NCBI GenBank assembly: GCA_964652025.1
Contig: CAZYZX010000005.1
Span: 124,001-188,000, forward strand
Direction: 5' to 3'
DNA length: 64,000 nt
Origin: JAEXOD01 sp964652025
GTDB lineage: Bacteria > Bacteroidota > Ignavibacteria > Ignavibacteriales > Melioribacteraceae
Shown here: positions 18,027-27,351 of the stretch, piece by piece
Position numbering within the stretch: the first letter of the stretch is position 1
Layout of the letters: each line of letters opens with the position of its first letter
Made by a program: the position numbers and the translations under genes
Notes under the pieces: generated by a model
Databases searched by the model: none
The model's input: the letters and a program-made list of their open reading frames with translations, nothing else
Told to the model about the DNA's origin: nothing

Positions 18027-21000
18027 ATGAAAACGACTAAAATGAAATTATTAACAAAGTTAGTCTTATTATCCTTCGTTTTAAGTTTAGTTACTTTAGG
18101 ATGGAAAAGTGACGTACAAACAGGCGGAGGTAAAAGATTATATAAACCTAACGAAGTTGGGGAATTTACGATATTTAATATCAATAATCTTCGTATTCCC
18201 TTAGACAACAAAGGTATTATAGCGGATGTTGACCCTGGCGATGGAATTGGAAAGGGTGGAACGTTTGCTAATATTGTATTCGTATTTTCGGGTGGGTTCT
18301 TCCTCTCTGGCTATGATAATAATACGATGTGGGGTAATGGTGTAATGTCTGCTTCCCGTATTCAAGATTATCAGCCAGGTCCAGTAGGAAGCAATCAATT
18401 CGATTCTAAAAACAAAGTATATGTAGTAAAAATACAAGATAGAGCATTTGGAGACAGTTGGCAAGAATGGAAAGATGCAGTTGCTATTGGTGCAGATTTT
18501 TATGATGGCGATGGCGATGGTGTTTACAATCCAGTTGACTTAAACAGTAATGGTGCCTGGGATCCAAATGAAGATAGACCAGATTTAATTGGTGACTGGA
18601 CAGCATGGACGGTATTTAATGATGGTGTTCCAGCAGCACTAAGAAGATTTACAGCTGTTAGTCCAAAAGGCATAGAAGTACATCAAACAGTTTTTGGATT
18701 TGCATCTAAAGGTGTTGTTGGAAATATGATGTTTGTACGCTACAGACTTGTAAACAAGGGGACTGTAAACGACAAATTAACAAATGTATATTTTTCAGCA
18801 GTAGTTGACCCAGACTTAGGTGATTATTCTGATGACTTAGTTGGTTGCGATACTACACTTTCTGCTGGGTATGTATACAATGATGGTGATGACGCTTCTT
18901 ATGGAGCTGCTCCTCCCGCATTTTTAATGGACTTTTTCCAAGGTCCAGTGGTTTATAAACCTGGTTACTCATTTACAGATGTAGATGGTGATGGAGTTTA
19001 CACAGAAGGAGTTGATACCCCATTAAAAACTGCTTATAACGTAGGCGGTAGAATAAAAGGTATTAAAGAGTTCAAAGGTGCATATAATTTACCTTTAACA
19101 TCGTTTACACAGTATATGCAATCTCACCCAACTCATGGTGACCCAAATACACACTTAGAATTAAGGAACTACATGATTGGTGGTCGCGGTAAAAATGGTG
19201 ACTCACTTTATGTTAGTACATGGACATTTGGAAATGGTGCTACATTAGGACCAGACACAGCCAAAATACCAGCAAGATTTATGTATTCTGGAGACCCATA
19301 TACACGTAAAGGTTGGTTAAATACATCACCAATTGACCAAAGACAGATGTCTAATACAGGTCCTTTTACATTAGAAAAAGACAAACCAGTTGATATTTAT
19401 GTAGTTTATGTATTAGGACGTGGTGACAATGCTACACATAGTGTATTTGTTGCAAAACAGTATGACCAAATTGCACAATTAGTATTTGATAACAATTTCC
19501 CTTCTCCACCACCTCCACCAACTTTGGAGTATAAAGTTACTACAGGTGATGGATTTATTGATATCGATTTTCCAACAGCTCCATTTATAAAATATAGAGA
19601 AATAGATAATGTTTTGGATATTGACCGTAAATTCCAAGGCTTTTATGTAAATATGTATTTAACAAATGTAAAAGCAAAATCTATTGCTTCTGTTAAAAAT
19701 GAAGCTGAAGTTGCTAGCTTTGCATTAAATAACATAATACATGATATTTATGTAAAAGAAAGTAATGGTGGAATTAATTTAGTAAGAAAACGTCCAGAAT
19801 TTTTATTAGACTCTTCAAAATATGCAGATCCTACTCAGGGAAGAATTAAAGTAAGAGTTACAGAAGATCCATTTACAGGTGGTCCATTAATTAAGGGTAA
19901 ACCATATTACTTTGTAATTGGAAATTATACATTAAACCACCGTGTTATTGTTAATAAAGCAACAAACAAATATGGTGGTGTAGGTGATTATTTAGATCCA
20001 ACAAATGGTGCCTTAGAATCATTTGAAACTGGCATTATTACTGTTGATTATGGAAAAGATATGTATAATCCATCTATTAACGGTGAAGATGGAACAAAAG
20101 TATCTGGTGCCTCAAATGGTGCAGTATCTTACTTAGTAGTTGATAAAACTAAATTAACAGGTAATACATACGCAGTAGAATTCTTTAAAGATAAATCTGT
20201 TGAAGCTACAAAACATGAAATGTTTTATAAACTTAAAAATAAAACTACAGGCGTAACTTTAGCAGATAGCCAAAAAATTTATAACTATGATTTTACAGAT
20301 TATAGTGGAAAAGTATATGATGGTTTTGTGTTAAAAGTAAAACCAAATACTATAACACTTAATACACAAGCAAAATATCAAGCAGGCTATACACCAAAAA
20401 CAAATGTATGGTTTACAGATTTTGCATCAACATTCTATACAGGTGTATACTATCAAGGTACAGATTTACCTACCGAAGAAAATGTAATTCATCCATCATG
20501 GCCAGCAGCAAAATCAACTATTATAAAAGTTGATGATTTAAGAAGAGTTGAATTACGTTTTACCGGAAATGGTAAAGCATATAGATACTTGAATGGATTT
20601 GTTGGTTCTGCATTAGCAAGAAAAACTACTTGGGTATATGCAGGTGGTGTAACTGCGGCAGATACCGCTGGTAGAGGTGGAATTGGTAAATTTGGTGAAG
20701 GATTTGTATCTGTTCCATTTGAAGCCTGGTTAGTAGATGAACGTTTTAATGAAAACAAACAATTAGCAGTTGGATTTATTGAACGTTCTACAATTGAAAA
20801 AGGAAATCCAGATGGTATTTGGGATCCAGGTACAAACGTATCTAATAGTAGAGAAGTAATAGTAATCTTTAATATGCCATACGATCCAACTGGAAGCCAA
20901 AAAGTATTAACAGGTGGCGATTTTGGTGGTACAACAGTATGGGCAGATATTATAAAAGGATATACTATACCTGCTGCCGATGTTACAACAACACCGGAAG

Positions 21001-21542
21001 AAAAAGCAATAGCAAAATCACCATGGTTTAATGCAATGTATGTTGTATCATTCCAAAGAAAAGACGCAACATCATTTTATAATATTGGTGATAAGCTAGA
21101 AATAAGTATTGCAAATTACCCATACTCGTCTAAAGATGTATTTGAATTTAATACAAATGCAGGCGGATTATTAACAAAAGAACAACAGCAGGAAATATTT
21201 GATAAAGTAAATGTATTCCCAAATCCGTTGTTTGCATATAACATAGCAACATCTTATGATGCTACCAAAACACCGGACGATCCATTTGTAACATTTACAA
21301 ACTTACCGGAACAGGTAACAATTAAAATCTTTACGTTGTCTGGTTCATTAGTAAGAACATTAACAGAAACAGATAAACAAGGCGGAGTAACATCTCCATT
21401 CTTACAATGGGATTTGAAGAACGAAAAAGGTTTAAGAGTTGCATCCGGAATGTATTTAGCAATAGTATCTTCTCAGCAATTCGGCGAAAAGGTATTAAAA
21501 CTTGCTATTATTCAACCACAAAAACAATTGAAGAGATATTAA
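18027..21542 (+). CDS. Large exported protein with C-terminal T9SS-type sorting domain, function unknown
   Basis: 1171 residues. A hydrophobic N-terminal segment (KLLTKLVLLSFVLSLVTL) acts as a signal peptide. Two Asp-rich turns, DGDGDGVYNP (~residue 160) and DVDGDGVYTE (~320), resemble calcium-binding dockerin/thrombospondin-3 loops. A PPPPP stretch (~residue 495) precedes an FN3-like beta region (~500-680). The last ~100 residues are a type A sorting/FlgD-like domain (VNVFPNP, VTIKIFTLSGSLVRTL, GLRVASGMYLAI, KVLKLAII). It is therefore a probable T9SS cargo on the cell surface. Lying between a TonB receptor and a PorV-like gene, it may be the surface partner of that receptor; that is inference. 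No enzyme motif was recognised. Confidence 0.78.
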   Translation: MKTTKMKLLTKLVLLSFVLSLVTLGWKSDVQTGGGKRLYKPNEVGEFTIFNINNLRIPLDNKGIIADVDPGDGIGKGGTFANIVFVFSGGFFLSGYDNNTMWGNGVMSASRIQDYQPGPVGSNQFDSKNKVYVVKIQDRAFGDSWQEWKDAVAIGADFYDGDGDGVYNPVDLNSNGAWDPNEDRPDLIGDWTAWTVFNDGVPAALRRFTAVSPKGIEVHQTVFGFASKGVVGNMMFVRYRLVNKGTVNDKLTNVYFSAVVDPDLGDYSDDLVGCDTTLSAGYVYNDGDDASYGAAPPAFLMDFFQGPVVYKPGYSFTDVDGDGVYTEGVDTPLKTAYNVGGRIKGIKEFKGAYNLPLTSFTQYMQSHPTHGDPNTHLELRNYMIGGRGKNGDSLYVSTWTFGNGATLGPDTAKIPARFMYSGDPYTRKGWLNTSPIDQRQMSNTGPFTLEKDKPVDIYVVYVLGRGDNATHSVFVAKQYDQIAQLVFDNNFPSPPPPPTLEYKVTTGDGFIDIDFPTAPFIKYREIDNVLDIDRKFQGFYVNMYLTNVKAKSIASVKNEAEVASFALNNIIHDIYVKESNGGINLVRKRPEFLLDSSKYADPTQGRIKVRVTEDPFTGGPLIKGKPYYFVIGNYTLNHRVIVNKATNKYGGVGDYLDPTNGALESFETGIITVDYGKDMYNPSINGEDGTKVSGASNGAVSYLVVDKTKLTGNTYAVEFFKDKSVEATKHEMFYKLKNKTTGVTLADSQKIYNYDFTDYSGKVYDGFVLKVKPNTITLNTQAKYQAGYTPKTNVWFTDFASTFYTGVYYQGTDLPTEENVIHPSWPAAKSTIIKVDDLRRVELRFTGNGKAYRYLNGFVGSALARKTTWVYAGGVTAADTAGRGGIGKFGEGFVSVPFEAWLVDERFNENKQLAVGFIERSTIEKGNPDGIWDPGTNVSNSREVIVIFNMPYDPTGSQKVLTGGDFGGTTVWADIIKGYTIPAADVTTTPEEKAIAKSPWFNAMYVVSFQRKDATSFYNIGDKLEISIANYPYSSKDVFEFNTNAGGLLTKEQQQEIFDKVNVFPNPLFAYNIATSYDATKTPDDPFVTFTNLPEQVTIKIFTLSGSLVRTLTETDKQGGVTSPFLQWDLKNEKGLRVASGMYLAIVSSQQFGEKVLKLAIIQPQKQLKRY

Positions 21543-21543
21543 C

Positions 21544-21586
21544 GGGAAGGCGGAAAACGCTTTCCCTATAATAAAATTTTATAGGG
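21544..21586 (+). promoter_or_regulatory. Two overlapping, mutually exclusive hairpins before the PorV-like gene
   Basis: In the 53-base gap, bases 21544-21566 can form a 9-bp stem (GGGAAGGCG with CGCTTTCCC, one G-T pair) around a GAAAA loop. Bases 21564-21586 can form an 8-bp stem (CCCTATAA with TTATAGGG). They share the CCC at 21564-21566, so only one can form at a time, and the second buries part of the GGGAG ribosome site at 21584-21588. This could tune translation of the downstream gene or mark a processing site. There is no T run, so it is not a classical terminator. Confidence 0.5.
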
Positions 21587-21595
21587 AGAATAAAA

Positions 21596-22615
21596 ATGAA
21601 AAAGTTGTTAACGGTTATCCTTATTCTTATAAGCATTACTGTATCCTATGCAGGCGATGTTTCCAGAAAAGGTACAACTGGTGCTGATCAATTATTAATA
21701 CCTGTTGGTGCAAGAAGCATTGCTACAAGTGGAGCTTTTGTATCTAATACATTAGGAGCAGAAGCAATATATTACAATCCTGCAGGATTAGACCCAGCAG
21801 GTAAAAGCGAAGCGATGTTTTCTTATATGAAATTTATTGGTGATATCAATGTTTCATATTTTGCCGCAGTTGCTAATTTAGGTTCTTTAGGAAGTTTCGG
21901 ATTCTCTTTTAAATCTTTAGATTTTGGAGATATAGATGTTACAACTAACCAAGAGCCTGACGGAACTGGAAGTACTTTTTCACCTGATTATTACGTATTA
22001 GGTTTATCATATTCAAAAATAATAACTGACCGCGTATCTGCAGGTGCAAACTTTAAGTTAATTCATGAAGGTATTATGAATACTTCTGCAAATGGTTTTG
22101 CAGTTGATGTTGGTGTTCAATACAGATTTAACCCTAATTTTACTTTAGGTGTTGCTGTAATGAACGTTGGAACAAATATGCGCTACACTGGACCAGATTT
22201 ACAAACAAAAACCAATATTCCCGGTTCAAATCCATCAAGTCCAACAGCAGCATATGAACCTGTAACTGAAGAATTTGAAATTCCAGCTTACTTTTTATTA
22301 AGTGCAGCCTATAAATTTGACTTAAACGTTGAAAACAGCGTATTAGTAGGTGCAACATTTAGAAGTAATAATGCGTTGGAAGATCAATTTAATTTAGGTG
22401 CAGAGTATTCGTTTGGAAATATGTTTTTTGTACGTGCCGGATATGATTTGCTTTTGCAGAATGCAAGTGAATATATTTATGGTATTTCTGCCGGTGCAGG
22501 TATAAATTATGTTATGGCAGGCAATTTAGGATTTACTTTAGATTACGGATTTAGAACGGTTAAAGATTTCCCAGATCCTAACCATGTATTTACTGTAAAA
22601 TTGGCTTTCCAATAA
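21596..22615 (+). CDS. PorV/PorQ-family outer-membrane protein
   Basis: A 339-residue outer-membrane barrel of the family that includes PorV, the T9SS shuttle protein. A signal peptide ends at SYAGD. The mature N-terminus has the family signature: GADQLLIPVGARSIATSGAFVSNTLGAEAIYYNPAGL in outline (written here as GADQLLIPVGARS ... EAIYYNPAGL). Alternating beta strands continue to the barrel end (FTVKLAFQ). In characterised T9SS, PorV carries cargo from the translocon to the attachment complex; the two cargo genes at 13214 and 18027 make that role plausible. Such genomes usually hold many paralogues, so this may be a dedicated partner of the 18027 protein. A strong terminator follows. Confidence 0.87.
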   Translation: MKKLLTVILILISITVSYAGDVSRKGTTGADQLLIPVGARSIATSGAFVSNTLGAEAIYYNPAGLDPAGKSEAMFSYMKFIGDINVSYFAAVANLGSLGSFGFSFKSLDFGDIDVTTNQEPDGTGSTFSPDYYVLGLSYSKIITDRVSAGANFKLIHEGIMNTSANGFAVDVGVQYRFNPNFTLGVAVMNVGTNMRYTGPDLQTKTNIPGSNPSSPTAAYEPVTEEFEIPAYFLLSAAYKFDLNVENSVLVGATFRSNNALEDQFNLGAEYSFGNMFFVRAGYDLLLQNASEYIYGISAGAGINYVMAGNLGFTLDYGFRTVKDFPDPNHVFTVKLAFQ

Positions 22616-22639
22616 TTTAATTTTATATTAAATTTACAG

Positions 22640-22677
22640 GCACCTATTACATATTTTTGTAATAGGTGCTTTTTTTT
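22640..22677 (+). terminator. Rho-independent terminator after the PorV-like gene
   Basis: GCACCTATTACA and TGTAATAGGTGC form a 12-bp stem around a short AT loop, followed by eight T. It ends the receptor/cargo/PorV-like transcript. Confidence 0.93.
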
Positions 22678-22694
22678 AAAATTGAGGTTACTTT

Positions 22695-24062
22695 ATGAAA
22701 AAGATTATCTTTATTTTATTTTTTATTTCTCAAGTAAATTTTTCACAATCTAAATTGAATTTTGATTTTGATTATGGTCGATTTCAGTATGATTCTAATA
22801 ATGTTTTTTTAGAGATTTATTATAATATTAACCAAAATAGTATTGCACATTTAATTAAATCTGATTCTATTTTTATTGGTGCAATTGTTAATATTAACGT
22901 AGTTAATTTGTTAGATAATTCTGAAATTATTAATAATACTTATAAAGTAGAAAATTCTTTTCCAAAAATAGATACTATTCAAAATCAAAATTTAATTGGT
23001 AAAATAAATTATCTTATAGCAAAGGGTAAATATAAGATAAAATTAACTGTGTATGATGAATATAACGAAAAAAATAAAAAAGAGATAATAGATAGTTTAA
23101 TAATTTCACCATTTAGTAGCAGCAATTTTATGTTAAGCGATATACAATTAGCAACAAACATAAAACAAGAAGGGGCAAATAAAGATTCTTATTTTTATAA
23201 AAACAGTTACGAAATTACACCAAATCCAATTGCTATTTATGGAGAAAATACCCCCGTTTTATTTTATTATAACGAGCTTTATAATGTAGCAGATAATGCT
23301 TCGCTTGTGCTCGAAAGATTAATTATAGATAGCTATGGAAGAATTGTTAATAAAAAAGTTAAAGGCATAAACTCTAAAAATCAATCGATTGTAGAAGTTG
23401 GTCATGTAAACTTGATGAAATATCCATCTGGTATATATAATTTAGTTTTAAATTTAATTGATACAAGTAAATCTATTGGATTAACTAGTAGTAAAAAGTT
23501 TTATTTAGTAAACAAAAACGTTGTAGATACATCAAAATATAAAATTGATGGGATTGATGTTGCAAGTAGTGAATTTGGGGGGATGGAAGTTGACGAGTTA
23601 GATCTTATGTTTGGTTATTGTAAATATATTGCAAGTGAACAGGAAAAGTCCCAATATGATAAACTAGAAAATGTGGCAGCCAAACGTGAATTTATGTTCA
23701 ATTTTTGGAAAAAAAGAGATCCTACCCCTGAAACTCCATTTAATGAATATAAAAACGATTACATGAAACGTGTGGAATACGCAAGGGTAAAGTTTACAGA
23801 GTTCCAAAAGCATGGGGCATTAACCGATAGAGGTAGGGTTTATTTAATTTATGGTGAACCAGATGAAATTGATTTTAGACATAACCAAATAGATACTAAA
23901 CCGTATCAAGTTTGGTATTATAACTCAATTGAAGGTGGAGTAGAATTTATATTTGCAGATTTAAGCGGTTACTCTCAGTTTCAATTAATTCACTCCACTA
24001 AGCGAGGTGAAATAAGAGATGATAATTATATGAATAGAATTAAACAAGCTAAAGATTATTAA
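22695..24062 (+). CDS. GWxTD domain-containing exported protein (copy 1)
   Basis: 455 residues with a signal peptide (KKIIFILFFISQVNFSQ). Residues ~20-280 are two beta-rich modules, and residues ~295-455 are the GWxTD domain: FNFWKKRDPTPET, then the eponymous site at 374-378, then TDRGRVYLIYGEPDEID and a C-terminal KPYQVWYYN, IEGGVEFIFADL, STKRGEIRDDN. The tryptophan is replaced, the site reading GALTD. The domain is named from sequence only; to my knowledge no biochemical role is established. It occurs in Ignavibacteria, Calditrichaeota and relatives. It is followed after 28 bases by a paralogue of nearly equal length. GAGGT lies before the ATG. Confidence 0.85.
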   Translation: MKKIIFILFFISQVNFSQSKLNFDFDYGRFQYDSNNVFLEIYYNINQNSIAHLIKSDSIFIGAIVNINVVNLLDNSEIINNTYKVENSFPKIDTIQNQNLIGKINYLIAKGKYKIKLTVYDEYNEKNKKEIIDSLIISPFSSSNFMLSDIQLATNIKQEGANKDSYFYKNSYEITPNPIAIYGENTPVLFYYNELYNVADNASLVLERLIIDSYGRIVNKKVKGINSKNQSIVEVGHVNLMKYPSGIYNLVLNLIDTSKSIGLTSSKKFYLVNKNVVDTSKYKIDGIDVASSEFGGMEVDELDLMFGYCKYIASEQEKSQYDKLENVAAKREFMFNFWKKRDPTPETPFNEYKNDYMKRVEYARVKFTEFQKHGALTDRGRVYLIYGEPDEIDFRHNQIDTKPYQVWYYNSIEGGVEFIFADLSGYSQFQLIHSTKRGEIRDDNYMNRIKQAKDY

Positions 24063-24090
24063 AATATAAAATTCATTTAAAGTTTATGTT

Positions 24091-25449
24091 ATGAAAAAAT
24101 TATTAATACTTACATATTTATTCAGTTCATTTACAATTTTTGCACAAAAGTTAAATTTTGAATTTGACTACGCACAATTTGCTTATGATTCTACATCTAA
24201 TTATATCGAGTTTTATTTTTCTTTTGACCAAAACAATTTAACAATTCAAAATGTAGATGGAAAAAAAATAACAACTGGTAAAATTTTAGTTCAAATAAAA
24301 GATTCTGTTAATAATTATGTAGTTAACAAAGAATTTAAGCTATCTAGCAATTATGATGAATTAGAAGAAAGTAAATTACTTGTAACAAAAATGGCTTTTG
24401 CCTTTAAACCAGGGGTTTATACTGCAATAATTAAAGGGAAAGATGATATAGATACAAACAAAAGTAGAACAATAACCGAAGTTATAAAAGTAAAGCCATT
24501 TATTACTAGTGAAATTAGAGTTAGTGATATAGAGCTTGCAAGAAATATTAAAACAGAAAATGTTAATCCAAATTCTGTTTTCTATAAAAATACTATAGAA
24601 GTTTTCCCTAATCCAGCGATTATATACACGGTAAGTTCGCCAGTAATGTATTATTATGCAGAGCTTTATAATTTAAATTCTAAAGATAGTGTTGGTAATT
24701 TAACATTAATTAGATATTTGTATAATAGCAAAGGTAAAGAATTAAATAAAAAAATAAAATTGGTAAGCAAAAGTAAAAGTTCAATTATTGATGTGGGATT
24801 GTTTAATATGATAAAATATCCTACGGATACATATAATTTGGTATTGGCATTAATTGATAGTGCTAACAATAAAGTGGTTTATTCTAATAAAAGATATTTT
24901 TATTACAATCCAAATTATAAGGATACGACACAAAATGTAGCAACGCAAGAAGGATATTTAAGTAGTGAGTTTGCAGTATATACAGAAGAGGAATGTGATG
25001 ATATTTTCGATAAATCTAGGTATATAGCAACAAGTAGGGAAATAGAGCAATATAAGAAGTTAGATTCTGTTAGTTCAAAGCGAGATTTTTTGTATAGGTT
25101 TTGGAAAGTAAGAGATTTAGAACCTGAAACAGCAAAATTTGAGTTTAAGGATAAATATTTTGAGAGAGTAGATTATTGCAATATAAAATTTGGTACATTT
25201 AATAAAAAGGGATATAAAACAGATAGAGGACGTGTATATTTATTATATGGCGAGCCAGACCAGATAGATATGTATCCTAACGAAACAAATATGAAACCCT
25301 ATGAAGTATGGTATTATAATACTATAGAAGGAGGAGTATTATTTATATTTGGTGATTTAACAGGATATAATGATTACGAATTGCTATCATCTACTAAGCG
25401 AGGTGAAATTAGAGACGATAACTGGCGCAGAAGATTAACCACAAATTGA
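24091..25449 (+). CDS. GWxTD domain-containing exported protein (copy 2)
   Basis: 452 residues, co-linear with the preceding gene: signal peptide (KKLLILTYLFSSFTIFAQ), the same KLNFEFDYAQF opening, beta-rich middle, and a GWxTD domain whose site (GYKTD) falls at residues 374-378, exactly as in copy 1. Shared C-terminal blocks include TDRGRVYLLYGEPDQID, KPYEVWYYN, IEGGVLFIFGDLTGY and STKRGEIRDDN. The pair arose by tandem duplication and has since diverged widely in the middle region. No Shine-Dalgarno site is visible. The stop is one base from the start of the acyltransferase gene, so it is joined to the LPS-lipid genes downstream. Function unknown; an envelope role is inferred from export and context. 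Confidence 0.85.
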   Translation: MKKLLILTYLFSSFTIFAQKLNFEFDYAQFAYDSTSNYIEFYFSFDQNNLTIQNVDGKKITTGKILVQIKDSVNNYVVNKEFKLSSNYDELEESKLLVTKMAFAFKPGVYTAIIKGKDDIDTNKSRTITEVIKVKPFITSEIRVSDIELARNIKTENVNPNSVFYKNTIEVFPNPAIIYTVSSPVMYYYAELYNLNSKDSVGNLTLIRYLYNSKGKELNKKIKLVSKSKSSIIDVGLFNMIKYPTDTYNLVLALIDSANNKVVYSNKRYFYYNPNYKDTTQNVATQEGYLSSEFAVYTEEECDDIFDKSRYIATSREIEQYKKLDSVSSKRDFLYRFWKVRDLEPETAKFEFKDKYFERVDYCNIKFGTFNKKGYKTDRGRVYLLYGEPDQIDMYPNETNMKPYEVWYYNTIEGGVLFIFGDLTGYNDYELLSSTKRGEIRDDNWRRRLTTN

Positions 25450-25450
25450 T

Positions 25451-26332
25451 ATGTCTTTAGATAAAAATAAATTAGAATATTATGTTTTTTTATTTTTTGT
25501 TTGGTTTATAAAAAAAATTGGAACCAAAAGGATAAGATATTTAGCAAAGTTTTTAGCAATATTATTTTATTATGTACTAAGAATTAGGCGCAAGGTAGTA
25601 ATTAAAAATCTTATTAAAGCCTTTCCATTTTATGATAGCAAAAAAATAAAGCAAATAGCATTTAATAATTATTATAGTGCCGCATTAACATTTCTTGAAG
25701 CAATGAATATTCCAAATTTAACGGAAGAAGAATTAAAAGAAATGGTTAATATACATAATGTAGAAGTTTTAACAGAAGCGATTAATGCAAACAAAGGAGT
25801 GTTTTTATTAACTGCACATTTTGGTAATTGGGAAATTTCTGCGGCAAGTGCGGCAGCACAAATTAAAATACCTTTTTATGTTTTAGCAAAGCCGCAAAGG
25901 AATAAATATGTTTCCGATTGGATGGATAGCATGCGTTCTAAATTTGGGAATAAAGTAATTACTTTAGGAACAAATGTTAAAGAAATATATAAAGTTATAT
26001 TAAATAAAGGAATTGTAGGGGTTGTTGGAGACCAAAGGGGACCAAAGGAAGGCGGAGTGAGAGTTGACTTTTTTGGGCAAAGCACTTCTACATATCCTGG
26101 TACAGCTGCTATTTCATTAAAATTAAAAGCTAAAATTATAGTTGCAATCACCTATCGAAGACCTGACTATAAATATGACTGTGTTTTGGAAGAAATAGAA
26201 TTGCCAGAAAACATTACAGATACAAATGAGGCAATTAAAGAGATTAACCAACGTTATATGAGTATTTTAGAAAAGTTTATTAATCTATACCCAGAGCAGT
26301 GGTTTTGGATGCACAACATATGGAAATATTAA
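25451..26332 (+). CDS. Lipid A biosynthesis (LpxL/HtrB-type) acyltransferase
   Basis: 293 residues. It transfers a secondary acyl chain to the lipid A precursor at the inner face of the membrane. Seen: an N-terminal hydrophobic segment (FVWFIKKIGTKR, FLAILFYYVL), the catalytic HFGNWE (H-x4-E) near residue 123, and the later GDQRGPKEGG and FFGQ...PGTA blocks typical of LpxL-family enzymes. The start lies 1 base after the GWxTD gene stop. The end overlaps the heptosyltransferase gene by 13 bases, a sign of translational coupling. Chain length is not readable. Confidence 0.9.
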   Translation: MSLDKNKLEYYVFLFFVWFIKKIGTKRIRYLAKFLAILFYYVLRIRRKVVIKNLIKAFPFYDSKKIKQIAFNNYYSAALTFLEAMNIPNLTEEELKEMVNIHNVEVLTEAINANKGVFLLTAHFGNWEISAASAAAQIKIPFYVLAKPQRNKYVSDWMDSMRSKFGNKVITLGTNVKEIYKVILNKGIVGVVGDQRGPKEGGVRVDFFGQSTSTYPGTAAISLKLKAKIIVAITYRRPDYKYDCVLEEIELPENITDTNEAIKEINQRYMSILEKFINLYPEQWFWMHNIWKY

Positions 26333-27351
26333 ATAATAAAATTTTGGTTATTCAGACTGCATTTATTGGAGATGCTGTTTTAACCCTTCCATTAATTGAG
26401 CAAATTTGCATAAAGTATAATAATCCTATAATTCATGTTTTAGCAATTCCTAATACACAAGAAATTTTTAATAACTCGCCATATGTTAATAAAGTTATTG
26501 TTTATGATAAACGAAACAAAGATAAAGGTATATGGGGAATAATAAAATTAAGTAAATTGTTAAAAAAAGAAAACTATACATTAATTATTTCCCCACATAG
26601 GTCGTTTAGAACATCGATTTTAGTAATGTTAACAAACGTAAAAAATAGTATTGGGTTTGATAATGCTTCGTTTAATTATGTTTATAAAAAAATAGTTAAA
26701 TATAACAAAAATGAACATGAAGTTTTAAGAAATTTAAGACTAATAGATTTTAACCCGAACGAGGAAAATTGGCGAATAATACCAAAGCAAAGTGTTAGTA
26801 AAGAAGTTAAAGAAAAGGTGAATAATTTTTTATTAGAACATCAAATAAAAAATTTTATATGTATTGCACCAGGTAGTGTTTGGCAAACTAAAATGTATCC
26901 ATTAGAATATTATATAGAAATTGCTAAACATTTTGCAAAAAAAGGTTATAAAGTTATTATATTAGGTAGCAAAAGCGAACAAGAACTATGTAGCAAATTT
27001 ATTAGTAAAGAAAACGAAAATATTATAAATAGTGCAGGTGTGTTTAGTATACCAGAAGTAATTGAACTAATTGGTAAAAGCAGTTTGTTAATTTGCAATG
27101 ATAGTGCCCCAACGCATTTTGGAATGATTAATGATGTAAAAGTTTTAACTGTGTATTGTTCTACAGTTGCAGAGTTTGGATTTTATCCTTATAATAGTAA
27201 AAGCAAATATTTAAGTTATGATAATTTAACGTGTAAACCGTGCGGAATACATGGACATAAAGAGTGTCCAATAAAAACATTTGATTGTGGGTATAAATTA
27301 TTACCAAGCATAATTATAAAACAAGCCGAAGAATTAATAGATGCTATTTAA
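26320..27351 (+). CDS. Glycosyltransferase family 9 (heptosyltransferase-like)
   Basis: 343 residues. It probably adds heptose (or a related sugar) to the LPS inner core. The N-terminal segment KILVIQTAFIGDAVLTLPLI is the GT9 acceptor-side motif; the C-terminal half has IAPGSVWQTKMYP and CNDSAPTHFG, the ADP-heptose-binding region. A cysteine-rich segment near the end (CKPCGIHGHKECP) is common in WaaF-type proteins. The ATG at 26320 is preferred to 26299 because the family begins a few residues before the ILVIQ strand, and it limits the overlap with the acyltransferase to 13 bases. Sugar specificity not proven. Confidence 0.87.
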   Translation: MEILNNKILVIQTAFIGDAVLTLPLIEQICIKYNNPIIHVLAIPNTQEIFNNSPYVNKVIVYDKRNKDKGIWGIIKLSKLLKKENYTLIISPHRSFRTSILVMLTNVKNSIGFDNASFNYVYKKIVKYNKNEHEVLRNLRLIDFNPNEENWRIIPKQSVSKEVKEKVNNFLLEHQIKNFICIAPGSVWQTKMYPLEYYIEIAKHFAKKGYKVIILGSKSEQELCSKFISKENENIINSAGVFSIPEVIELIGKSSLLICNDSAPTHFGMINDVKVLTVYCSTVAEFGFYPYNSKSKYLSYDNLTCKPCGIHGHKECPIKTFDCGYKLLPSIIIKQAEELIDAI

